A DNA stretch of 64,000 nucleotides from Pseudomonas sp. Irchel s3h17. GTDB taxonomy: Bacteria > Pseudomonadota > Gammaproteobacteria > Pseudomonadales > Pseudomonadaceae. The notes below the pieces were generated by a model. That model ran no database searches, was not told where the DNA came from, and saw only the letters and a list, made by a program, of their open reading frames with translations. Numbering within the stretch: position 1 is the stretch's first letter; the number at the start of each line of letters is the position of its first letter. Positions 7,886 to 15,276 of this stretch are shown here, piece by piece. A program made the position numbers and the translations under genes. The stretch is from positions 1 to 64,000 of the forward strand of contig NZ_FYDL01000018.1 of NCBI RefSeq assembly GCF_900187505.1, in the 5' to 3' direction.

Positions 7886-8913
7886 GGTGGCGCAGCCGCC
7901 GCCACAAAGCTGAATGCGGATTACCTGACATACCTCAATGGCCTTGTTGGGACGGCTGCGCCGTCCAGCGCGAGCAAGCTCGCTCGCCACAGGGGATCTT
8001 TACCCGCCGCTGGGCTTTCACCCGGCAAGTGGCACCTCATGACTCAGGCACACTACTTTCAGGCAACACTTAGCCCCGTGGCGAGGGAGCTTGCTCCCGC
8101 TCGGTGGCGCAGCCGCCGCCACAAAGCTGAATGCGGATTACCTGCCACACCTCGATGGCCTTGTTGGGACGGCTGCGCCGTCCAGCGCGAGCAAGCTCGC
8201 TCGCCACAGGGGATCTTCAACCGCCGCTGGGCTTTCAGTTGGCAGATGGCAGCTCATGACTCAGGCACACTACTTTCAGGCAACACTTAGCCCCGTGGCG
8301 AGGGAGCTTGCTCCCGCTCGGTGGCGCAGCCGCCGCCACAAAGCTGAATGCGGATTACCTGCCACACCTCGATGGCCTTGTTGGGACGGCTATGCCGTCC
8401 AGCGCGAGCAAGCTCGCTCGCCACAGGGGATCTTCAACCGCCGCTGGGCTTTCAGTTGGCAGATGGCAGCTCATGACTCAGGCTCACTACTTTCAGGCAA
8501 CACTTAGCCCCGTGGCGAGGGAGCTTGCTCCCGCTCGGTGGCGCAGCCGCCGCCACAAAGCTGAATGCGGATTACCTGACATACCTCGATGGCCTTGTTG
8601 GGCCGGCTGCGCCGTCCAGCGCGAGCAAGCTCGCTCGCCACAGGGGATCTTTACCCGCCGCTGGGCTTTCACCCGGCAAGTGGCACCTCATGACTCAGGC
8701 TCACTACTTTCAGGCAGTACTTAGCCCCGTGGCGAGGGAGCTTGCTCCCGCTCGGTGGCGCAGCCGCCGCCACAAAGCTGAATGCGGATTACCTGACATA
8801 CCTCGATGGCCTTGTTGGGACGGCTATGCCGTCCAGCGCGAGCAAGCTCGCTCGCCACAGGGGATCTTCATTCGCCGCTGGGCTTTTACCTGGCAAGTGG
8901 CATCTCATGACTC
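7886..8913. repeat. Tandem array of a 217-bp REP-containing unit (about 4.7 copies)
   Basis: The same 217-bp unit recurs with starts at 8078, 8295, 8512 and 8729 (GTGGCGAGGGAGCTTGCTCCC), preceded by a partial copy from 7886. Each unit holds a REP pair, GTGGCGAGGGAGCTTGCTCCC and GAGCAAGCTCGCTCGCCAC, plus a smaller hairpin (GGACGGC...GCCGTCC). Copies differ at a few bases only (for example CTGCGCC versus CTATGCC), so the expansion is recent. Long open frames through the array are a by-product of the repeat and are not genes. The array lies between the receptor fragment and corA. Confidence 0.93.
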
Positions 8914-8941
8914 GATCAAGGCCGTTGGCTGGCTGCTCGCG

Positions 8942-9913
8942 TTACAACCACCCCGAGCGCTTGAAGCTGGCCCATAACCCGACACAGCCGACGGTGATGA
9001 ACGCCAGCACCCCGAAGTAGCCGTAGTGCAATTTCAGCTCCGGCATGTTCTCGAAGTTCATCCCATAGATCCCGGCCACGGCGGTCGGGAATGCGAGGAT
9101 CGCGGCCCAGGCGGCGAACTTGCGTTGCACCACGCTTTGCCGCGCGGCCTCCAGCAGCACACCGATCTCGATGGTCTGGCTGGCGATGTCGCGCAGGGTG
9201 GTGAGGTCTTCCATCTGCCGTGTGACGTGGATCTGCACGTCACGAAAGTACGGCCGCATGTTCTTGTCGATGAACGGGAAACTCAGCTTCTGCAGTTCTT
9301 CGCTGATCTCCACCATCGGTGCCGCGTAACGACGCAAGCGCAACACGTCGCGGCGCAGGCCATGCAGGTTCAGGATGTCGACTTCGCTCATGGCGCTGCA
9401 CAGTACATTGCGCTCCAGGTCATCGATCTCGCCGTGAATCGCTTCGCCCACGGGCTGGTAGTTCTCGATCACAAAGTCGAGCAGGGCGTAGAGCACGAAA
9501 TCCTCGCCGTGCTCCAGCAGCAACGGGCGCGCCTCGCAGCGCTGGCGCACGTGGGCGTAGGAGGCCGACTGACCATTGCGGCAGGTAATGATGTAGCCCT
9601 TGCCGGCAAAAATGTGGGTCTCGATAAACTCCAGCTTGCCGTTCTCGCGCACCGGAGAGTAGGTGACGATGAACAGCGCATCGCCGAAGGTTTCCAGCTT
9701 CGGTCGGCTGTGTTTTTCCAGGGCGTCCTCGATGGCCAGTTCATGCAGGTTGAACTGGCGCTGCAGGTTGGCCAGCTCCTGGGCGTTCGGCTCTTCGAGG
9801 CCGATCCAGACAAAGTGGCCAGGTTTGGCGGCCCAGGCGGCGCCTTCATCGAGGGTGATATTGGTGACTCTCTTACCGGCGCTGTAGACCGCGGCCGCAA
9901 CGACTCTACCCAT
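8942..9913 (-). CDS. CorA-family magnesium/cobalt transporter
   Basis: The 323-residue protein has the CorA architecture: a large soluble N-terminal funnel domain, then two C-terminal membrane helices separated by the signature YGMNFENMPEL (about residue 285). The GMN motif forms the selectivity filter of the pentameric channel. It most resembles the magnesium and cobalt transporter branch. The basic tail FKRSGWL is cytoplasmic. It is a single gene; its 3' end abuts the REP array, which may act as transcript boundary. A second CorA-superfamily member (ZntB) lies at the end of the window. Confidence 0.93.
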   Translation of the reverse strand: MGRVVAAAVYSAGKRVTNITLDEGAAWAAKPGHFVWIGLEEPNAQELANLQRQFNLHELAIEDALEKHSRPKLETFGDALFIVTYSPVRENGKLEFIETHIFAGKGYIITCRNGQSASYAHVRQRCEARPLLLEHGEDFVLYALLDFVIENYQPVGEAIHGEIDDLERNVLCSAMSEVDILNLHGLRRDVLRLRRYAAPMVEISEELQKLSFPFIDKNMRPYFRDVQIHVTRQMEDLTTLRDIASQTIEIGVLLEAARQSVVQRKFAAWAAILAFPTAVAGIYGMNFENMPELKLHYGYFGVLAFITVGCVGLWASFKRSGWL

Positions 9914-10034
9914 GGTTCCGTTTCACTTCTTCTTGAGCAATGGCAGTGACAAGCAGATGCAGCTTAGCTCGCCCTGAGGCTTGAGAGTCAGTGAAATCGA
10001 AGAGGTTCCCGGGTTGTTGCAGGTGTGAGCCGGT

Positions 10035-10757
10035 TCAGGCCGCTTGCAGTTGCCGGTCCAGCAAGTCGATGCACTCGCGCATTTGCTCGCGGCACTGCTC
10101 CATCAGCGCGGGCATGTCGTCGAGGGTCAGCCCGGCCGTGGGAATCGGCGGCAGCGAACGGATCAGGATCCGGCCACTGTTCCAGCGATTAAGGCGCATG
10201 TGGTTGATGTAGTTGCTGACACACACCTGCACGATGGGCACGCCGGCCGCGATGGCCATCTGGAACGCGCCCTTCTTGAATGGCAGCAGTTCCTTGCCCA
10301 GGTTGCGCGTGCCTTCCGGGAACACCCAGATCGAGGTGTCCTTGTGTTGCAAGGTGTCGGTGGTGGTGAGCATCGCCTTTCGCGCCTTGTGGGCGTTGCC
10401 ACGGTCGATCAGCACGTTGCCGGCCAGCCAGAACAGTTGCCCGAACAGGGGCACCCATTTAAGGCTCTTCTTGCCGATGCACACGGTGCGGTGCGGTACG
10501 ACGTTGCCCAGCACGAACAGATCGTAGTTGGACTGGTGGTTGGCGATCACCACGCAGCTTTGCTTTTTGTGGGTCAGCGAGTCGACGTCGGTCTTGACCC
10601 GCAGACGCAGGATGCACATGGCAGGCCAGGCGTAGAGGCGGGCGCACAGGCGGCTGTTGTCCGGATTGAACGGTCGGCACAGGCCCAGGATCACGCCCAG
10701 CCCACCCGCGATCATAAAGTGCAGGCCCATCAACAACATACGAATCAGGTACAGCAT
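10035..10757 (-). CDS. 1-acyl-sn-glycerol-3-phosphate acyltransferase (PlsC family)
   Basis: The 240-residue protein has the acyltransferase motifs HX4D (NHQSNYD, His74/Asp79) and FPEGTRN (about residue 145), with a hydrophobic N-terminus (residues 5-27) that anchors it to the inner membrane. It should transfer an acyl chain to lysophosphatidic acid to give phosphatidic acid. No operon partner; the upstream region 10758-10921 has no gene. Confidence 0.92.
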   Translation of the reverse strand: MLYLIRMLLMGLHFMIAGGLGVILGLCRPFNPDNSRLCARLYAWPAMCILRLRVKTDVDSLTHKKQSCVVIANHQSNYDLFVLGNVVPHRTVCIGKKSLKWVPLFGQLFWLAGNVLIDRGNAHKARKAMLTTTDTLQHKDTSIWVFPEGTRNLGKELLPFKKGAFQMAIAAGVPIVQVCVSNYINHMRLNRWNSGRILIRSLPPIPTAGLTLDDMPALMEQCREQMRECIDLLDRQLQAA

Positions 10758-10921
10758 CTACAGGCCCACCGGAGCAAAAGGTGGCGCAGTGTACGGATGT
10801 GCACTGTTTTCGGCAATTGCCGCTCTATAAGTAGGAGATGGGCGATGTTTAAGCGCATGTTTCCGACATCTGTTATCAGAGGCGGGCTAGAGCGCTTGCC
10901 GGCTTTTGTGCCCCCTTGAGC

Positions 10922-10955
10922 AAGAAAAAGCCCGACGCGACGGTCGGGCTTTTCA
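10922..10955 (-). terminator. Terminator after the crotonase-family gene
   Basis: AAAAAGCCCGAC-GCGAC-GGTCGGGCTTTT lies 19 bases downstream of the gene's stop on the minus strand. It gives a U-run in that direction. Confidence 0.85.
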
Positions 10956-10973
10956 GCATTGCACCTTCAGCGC

Positions 10974-11663
10974 TTAACCCAGGTGTTGCTGATCCTGGAT
11001 GATGGCGTTGTCCAGCGTCTCGAGCAGGGCCTTGCGCACTTTGAGCTTGGTGTTCTTGTGGGCGGTCATATTGATCTTCTTCAGCTGACGCGCGGCAGCC
11101 AGCGCGGCGCCTTGCAGCTCTTCGGCGGCGACCACCTTGTCGAGGAAACCGGCATCCACCGCGCCTTGCGGATCGAACATCTCGCCGTTGATCACCGAAC
11201 GGTGGAACGCCGACTTGCGCAGGCGGTCACGGGCCAGTTCGATACCGGCGTGGTGCATGGTCATGCCGATCTGTACTTCGTTCAGGCCAATGCTGAACGG
11301 GCCATCGACACCAATACGGTAGTCGGCCGACAGCAGAAGGAACGCACCCTTGGCCACCGCATGCCCAGGGCACGCGACGATGACCGGGAAGGGGTGGGAC
11401 AGCAGGCGACGGGCCAGGGTGGAGCCGGCGGTCACCAGGTTCACCGCGTCCTTGGGACCGGCTGTCATCACCTTCAAGTCATAACCGCCCGACAGAATGC
11501 CCGGCTGACCGGTGATGATCACCACCGCGCGATCCGTCACCGCCTGGTCCAGTGCAGCATTAAAAGCGGCAATCACGTCCGGCGAGATGGCATTGACCTT
11601 GCCATTGCTCAAGGTCAGGGTCGCGATACCGTCTTCGAGGTGGTAGGAAATCAACTCACTCAT
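10974..11663 (-). CDS. Crotonase / enoyl-CoA hydratase family protein
   Basis: A 229-residue single-domain crotonase (NGKVNAISPDVIAAF; oxyanion-hole segment GQPGILSGGYDLKVM; second segment ACPGHAVAKGAFLLLSADYRIG). The usual catalytic Glu of enoyl-CoA hydratases in this second segment appears replaced (GHAVAKGAF), so the exact reaction (hydratase, isomerase or hydrolase) is open. AAGGAAT precedes the ATG. A TetR-type palindrome upstream (11729-11746) suggests control by a fatty-acid or CoA-responsive repressor. Confidence 0.88.
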   Translation of the reverse strand: MSELISYHLEDGIATLTLSNGKVNAISPDVIAAFNAALDQAVTDRAVVIITGQPGILSGGYDLKVMTAGPKDAVNLVTAGSTLARRLLSHPFPVIVACPGHAVAKGAFLLLSADYRIGVDGPFSIGLNEVQIGMTMHHAGIELARDRLRKSAFHRSVINGEMFDPQGAVDAGFLDKVVAAEELQGAALAAARQLKKINMTAHKNTKLKVRKALLETLDNAIIQDQQHLG

Positions 11664-11728
11664 GACGCTATTCCTTGTATTGAAGTGGGGCAGACGTTAC
11701 CCATGGCCGCGGGCCAGGTAAAGCGCCA

Positions 11729-11746
11729 TGACTGACCGGCCAGTCA
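11729..11746. promoter_or_regulatory. Palindrome TGACTG-ACCGGC-CAGTCA upstream of the crotonase gene
   Basis: The two six-base arms are perfectly inverted, 66 bp before the start codon, in a region otherwise without genes (11664-11904). Its form fits a TetR-family operator; the regulator is not in this window. Confidence 0.45.
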
Positions 11747-11904
11747 GCCAATCCGCCCCCGCCCAGCATCGCGGGCCACGCCCACCTCGCGTTGCCTTCT
11801 ATATAGAAGCGTTCCCTTGGCCGAAGAATGGCAGCTTTGCCATACCCGCCAACCTGCCCGAATCGACAAATCGCTTAACCGCATGAAAATTCTGAAAAAA
11901 ATGT

Positions 11905-11933
11905 TTGCCATCGGAAAAGCTTTCGACTACATT
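11905..11933 (+). promoter_or_regulatory. Sigma-70 promoter of tRNA-Ser
   Basis: TTGCCA and TACATT are separated by exactly 17 bp. A GC-rich discriminator (AGCGCGCC) follows, typical of stringently controlled stable-RNA promoters, and the tRNA starts 38 bp downstream. Confidence 0.75.
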
Positions 11934-11971
11934 AGCGCGCCTCGACAGACAGAACTTGTTTGAAGAGATAC

Positions 11972-12061
11972 GGTGAAGTGTCCGAGTGGCTTAAGGAGCA
12001 CGCCTGGAAAGTGTGTATACAGGAAACTGTATCGAGAGTTCGAATCTCTCCTTCACCGCCA
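11972..12061 (+). tRNA. tRNA-Ser (anticodon GGA)
   Basis: A 90-nt class II tRNA with acceptor GGTGAAG/CTTCACC, the D-loop segment GAGTGGCTTAAGGAG, anticodon stem-loop CACGCCT-GGA-AAGTGTG, an extended variable arm (TATACAGGAAACTGTAT), T-arm GAGAGTTCGAATCTCTC and encoded GCCA. The long variable arm and GGA anticodon identify serine (UCC/UCU codons). Confidence 0.98.
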
Positions 12062-12075
12062 AATTTAAACCTAAA

Positions 12076-12099
12076 GGCCCCGTTTTACGGGGCTTTTTT
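12076..12099 (+). terminator. Terminator of tRNA-Ser
   Basis: GGCCCCGT-TTT-ACGGGGC followed by TTTTTTG, 15 bases after the CCA end. Confidence 0.9.
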
Positions 12100-12383
12100 G
12101 TATTCGCTGTATTTTGTTCCCCCACCTGTTCCCCCATCTGGATTTCGAGGGGTTTCTTTCCTAGGAAGCCTGTCGATAGTTTCTGCTGTAAGTCTATCCA
12201 TCATTACGGTGTGTGAGATTGTGCATCGATTCAGGTATCAAGTAGTCTTTTCGGTGCGTGCTGTTGCTTCAGTTCAGAAACGTAAAACTGAACTGAACCA
12301 CGTAGAGCGTCGATTGTAGTGGGAGACAACGTAAGGCATTGTTTTTTAAAGTATTTCATGTAAATTTCAAGCGTAGGGTACTA
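12100..12383. other. Unassigned AT-richer stretch downstream of tRNA-Ser
   Basis: No supportable gene. The base composition is clearly more AT-rich than the rest of the window. It lies between an intact tRNA and a tRNA 3'-end fragment. The repeated GTTCCCCCA motif near 12117-12136 is unexplained. The whole resembles the leftover of an excised or decayed integrated element. Confidence 0.4.
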
Positions 12384-12416
12384 GGGGGCGAGTGTTCGAA
12401 TCACTCCGTCCCGACC
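12384..12416 (+). other. tRNA 3'-end fragment (T-arm, acceptor strand, CCA)
   Basis: GAGTGTTCGAATCACTC is a complete T-arm with the invariant TTCGAAT loop. It is followed by CGTCCCG, A and CCA, as in a tRNA 3' half. No matching 5' half (CGGGACG) exists upstream. Such fragments are left at att sites by elements that integrate into tRNA genes. Confidence 0.6.
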
Positions 12417-12425
12417 ATATAATTC

Positions 12426-12468
12426 AAGGGGGTACGAGACTTTATCTCGTGCCCCCTTTTTATTTTTT
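12426..12468 (+). terminator. Strong terminator after the tRNA fragment
   Basis: AAGGGGGTACGAGA-CTTTA-TCTCGTGCCCCCTTTTTATTTTTT. The stem is almost perfect and the U-run is long. It presumably once ended the tRNA transcript. Confidence 0.85.
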
Positions 12469-12587
12469 GCCGCTTTTACCCCTACAAAACGACTGGCTCT
12501 GGGTGGAGTTCTGACTGAAACATCGGGTCGGAATTTTGCGTCGTAGCTCTTTGATCCCAGCGTGAAAAGTGAGTTGACTCATCCGTT

Positions 12588-12757
12588 TTAAGCCGGACGA
12601 ACACCTTCGTACGCATCTTGCAACAGCTGCCGGATGGCCTTTGCCTCTATCGGTCTTGGGTTCAAGTAGGGGTTGGACAAGTCAATGACAGTCGCTCGAT
12701 CCTGGTCGGCCTCGGTCAAGCCCAAGTCCTTCAGCCGGGTCGGTGCGCCGGCGCAGT
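12588..12757 (-). pseudogene. C-terminal remnant of an iron-containing alcohol dehydrogenase
   Basis: The minus strand encodes about 56 residues ending in a stop, including AGAPTRLKDLGLTEAD, NPYLNPRPIEAKAI and RQLLQDAYEG. This is the conserved tail of group III (iron-dependent) alcohol dehydrogenases. It is cut off at the junction with the Gfo/Idh/MocA gene, so the catalytic part is gone. Confidence 0.75.
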
Positions 12758-12768
12758 CTTATCGGCTA

Positions 12769-13884
12769 TCAAACCTCGCTGATATTGACCCAGCGCTGTT
12801 CCCGCGCCGCCAATCGAATCGCCGTCGCCAGCCGCTCCACTTCCAGGGCATGCTCGAAATCGGTGCCGGCTTGTCCGTGCCCGGCCAAGGCCATGATCAA
12901 TTCATGCACTTCCAGCGTCTTCAACTCGTTGTAGCCCAGTTGATGCCCCGGTGCTGGACTGAACGCTGCATATCCGGGCAGGTTTGGCCCGGCCAGTAAA
13001 CGCTGGAAGCCGTCCTGGCCGACACGGCACAGGCGTAACTCATTCAAGCGCTCCTGATCGAATGACAGGGTTCCCTGGGTGCCGCTGATCTCGAAACTCA
13101 GGTGATTCTTGTAGCCGTGCTTGAGCCAACTGCTGCTGAAGGTGCCACGCGCGCCGCTGTCGAAGCGCAGCAATGCATGGGTCTGATCGTCGACGGCAAT
13201 TGTGCGATGTTCCTGGCTTCCGGCTGTGACTGGGCGCTGGCGGTGCACGGTCTGGGAATCGGCACAGACTGCTTCGACATTGCCGAGCAGATAGCGCGCC
13301 ATGCCCAACAAGTGGCTGCCCAGATCCGCCAGTGCGCCACCTGCATGCTCGGCCTCGCAGCGCCATGACCAGGGGGACGATGGATCGGCCATGAAATCTT
13401 CGCTGAATTCACCTTGAAAGCTGATGATCTCGCCGAGTTTGCCGCTCTGAATCAACTCCCGCGCCAGGCCGATGATCGGGTTGTGCTGGTAGTTGTAGCC
13501 GACACGGGTGACCACGCCGGCATCCTTGGCCGCCAGGTGCATGGCATTGGCCTGTTCAAGGCTCACCGCCAGCGGTTTTTCGCAGTACACCGGCTTGCCG
13601 GCGGCAATAGCGGACATGGCCATCGGGTAGTGCAGGTGGTTGGGTGTGGTGATGGCGATCAGGTTTACCTTGGGATCGTCGATTAATTGCTGCCAGTCGC
13701 CATAGGCCTGCTCAAAGCCCCAGGCAGTGGCGCATGCTTGCGCACGAACGTGATCGGCGTCGGCCAGGGCGGCGAGGCGAAGCGTGAAGGGCAGTTCGAA
13801 GGCCGCACTGACGTTGCGAAAGGCCAGGGCATGGGCACGGCCCATGAAACCTGTGCCGATAAGTCCGATTCCGAGTTCGCGCAT
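12769..13884 (-). CDS. Gfo/Idh/MocA-family oxidoreductase (inositol-linked)
   Basis: A 371-residue NAD(P)-dependent sugar or polyol dehydrogenase with a Rossmann motif (GIGLIGTGFMGRAHALAF), catalytic EKPL (VYCEKPLAVS, about residue 100) and an (N/Q)HNPI substrate segment. It belongs to the larger family containing inositol dehydrogenases. It lies next to the iol regulator, and its promoter carries the same GGAA-N6-TTCC-like sites as iolC, so it most likely oxidises an inositol isomer. AGAGGAT precedes the start at 13884; the upstream ATG adds 32 unlikely residues. Confidence 0.88.
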   Translation of the reverse strand: MRELGIGLIGTGFMGRAHALAFRNVSAAFELPFTLRLAALADADHVRAQACATAWGFEQAYGDWQQLIDDPKVNLIAITTPNHLHYPMAMSAIAAGKPVYCEKPLAVSLEQANAMHLAAKDAGVVTRVGYNYQHNPIIGLARELIQSGKLGEIISFQGEFSEDFMADPSSPWSWRCEAEHAGGALADLGSHLLGMARYLLGNVEAVCADSQTVHRQRPVTAGSQEHRTIAVDDQTHALLRFDSGARGTFSSSWLKHGYKNHLSFEISGTQGTLSFDQERLNELRLCRVGQDGFQRLLAGPNLPGYAAFSPAPGHQLGYNELKTLEVHELIMALAGHGQAGTDFEHALEVERLATAIRLAAREQRWVNISEV

Positions 13885-13927
13885 GACAGGATCCTCTAAA
13901 TTCTTGTTTTCAGAGATCCAACTTATA

Positions 13928-13970
13928 GAATAATTATTCCTTATTATCAATTTATGGAATAAATATTTAC
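13928..13970. promoter_or_regulatory. Putative IolR operators before the Gfo/Idh/MocA gene
   Basis: AGAA-TAATTA-TTCC (13928-13941) and GGAA-TAAATA-TTTA (13957-13970) are two copies, one mismatch and two mismatches, of GGAA-N6-TTCC. The same motif precedes iolC and the ABC importer. Confidence 0.65.
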
Positions 13971-14044
13971 ATCGAGCCACAGAGCGGCTGCCAGTGATAG
14001 GACAGAGAGGGCGCTGCGCGCGCAGCCGTAACGCCAGGTCTCGG

Positions 14045-14965
14045 TCAGTCTTCGAACCCGACCTGCTCGTGAATATCGTCGACCTTCAACTCCAGTCGAT
14101 AGGCCACGGCGATAAACAGCGCCTGGCACAGGCACAGGGTCGCGCTCAATGAACGGAACGCAAACGAACTGCCTTCGTTGACCAGCAGCAGCGTGTTGGC
14201 GCGCTTGGCCAGGGGCGAGAGATTGCTGTCGGTGATGATCAGGGTTTTCGCCTGTTGATGCTGGGCGATGCGCAGGCAGTGCTGGGTTTCCTTGCCGTAT
14301 GGCGTGAAGCTGATGGCGATCACCAGGTCATTGGCGCGCACGCTGCGCATTTGCTCGCGGTAGCTGCCGCCGAGCCCCGAGACCAGGTGGATGCGCTTGT
14401 TGGTGTGTTGCAGGTTGTAGACCAGGTAATCGGCTACCGCGAACGAACGGCGCACGCCGACGACGTAGATGTTATCGGCATTCACTACCATGTCCACTGC
14501 CTTGTCGAAGGCCTGGTCATCGAGTTCCAGTCCCAGTTGTTCGATGCCCGACAGGGTCGCGTTGATGCACTCGCGCGCAAGGTCGCCGCCGCTGGCTTTC
14601 TGCGATTTGTTGGCGATCATGCTGCGAATGCGCTGCTGGTAGTTCTGCACCGGCGTGGTTTTGTGGGTATACGCCTCGCGGAACAACGCCTGCATTTCGC
14701 TGAAGCCGCTGAAACCGAAACGCTGGGAAAACCGCACGATGGCCGACGGGTGCACTTCGCACTCGCGGGCGATGTCGCTGATGCGGTCGACCATGATCCG
14801 GTCGCTTTGCTGGCTCATGTAACTGGCGATGCGCTTGAGCTGGCGCGGCAGGCTGTCGTATTCATTGGTGATCAGCTGCAGCAGACGCTCGGCGTTGATC
14901 GGGGGGCTGGCGAGATCGCTCTTGGGCGTGCTCTCGGTCGTAGCCGGCTGATCGGTGCGTGACAT
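14045..14965 (-). CDS. iolR: RpiR/MurR-family regulator of the inositol cluster
   Basis: This 306-residue protein has an N-terminal RpiR helix-turn-helix (about 30-100: SDRIMVDRISDIARECEVHPSAIVRF) and a C-terminal SIS sugar-phosphate-binding domain (about 140-270: NIYVVGVRRSFAVADYL, DLVIAISFTPYGKET). RpiR-type IolR of rhizobia represses iol genes via GGAA-N6-TTCC, and that motif flanks this gene on both sides. It is transcribed divergently from iolC, and upstream of the Gfo/Idh/MocA gene in the same direction. An AAGGA lies upstream of the start, somewhat distant. The inducer would be an inositol metabolite such as 2-deoxy-5-keto-gluconate-6-phosphate (inference). Confidence 0.88.
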   Translation of the reverse strand: MSRTDQPATTESTPKSDLASPPINAERLLQLITNEYDSLPRQLKRIASYMSQQSDRIMVDRISDIARECEVHPSAIVRFSQRFGFSGFSEMQALFREAYTHKTTPVQNYQQRIRSMIANKSQKASGGDLARECINATLSGIEQLGLELDDQAFDKAVDMVVNADNIYVVGVRRSFAVADYLVYNLQHTNKRIHLVSGLGGSYREQMRSVRANDLVIAISFTPYGKETQHCLRIAQHQQAKTLIITDSNLSPLAKRANTLLLVNEGSSFAFRSLSATLCLCQALFIAVAYRLELKVDDIHEQVGFED

Positions 14966-15138
14966 AGGGAATCCTTCAGGCTTGTTCTTACTAGGGACGA
15001 ATTTTCACCTCGCCCCCTGACAATAGGTTGGCTGTGCGCAGTCTACAGGGTAGGCCCGAACAAAATCATGAGCTTGCAGTCGTGTGAAGCGTGCTGAATC
15101 GATGCACTGCCTCTGGAGCGCTCGTATCAAAGTTTATT

Positions 15139-15181
15139 GGAAAAAATATTCCACGTAAAAAATATTTGGAATAATTATTGA
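15139..15181. promoter_or_regulatory. Putative IolR operators before iolC
   Basis: GGAA-AAAATA-TTCC (15139-15152) is a perfect match to GGAA-N6-TTCC. GGAA-TAATTA-TTGA (15168-15181) is a second, weaker copy 29 bp further. They lie in the 311-bp divergent iolR-iolC region (14966-15276), which holds no gene. Confidence 0.75.
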
Positions 15182-15276
15182 TTGTTCGGTCCCGGTCGTT
15201 TTAGTCTGCATCCACCAAGAGTGTTCGGCGCGGTCATCGTCCTGAACACAGGCTGATAAAAATAACAGGAGCCAGC

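Noticed and set aside
8039..9020. Overlapping open frames of 83-150 codons within the repeat array
   Set aside because: They are the same 217-bp unit read in three frames; each contains REP hairpins and none has a ribosome site or family match.
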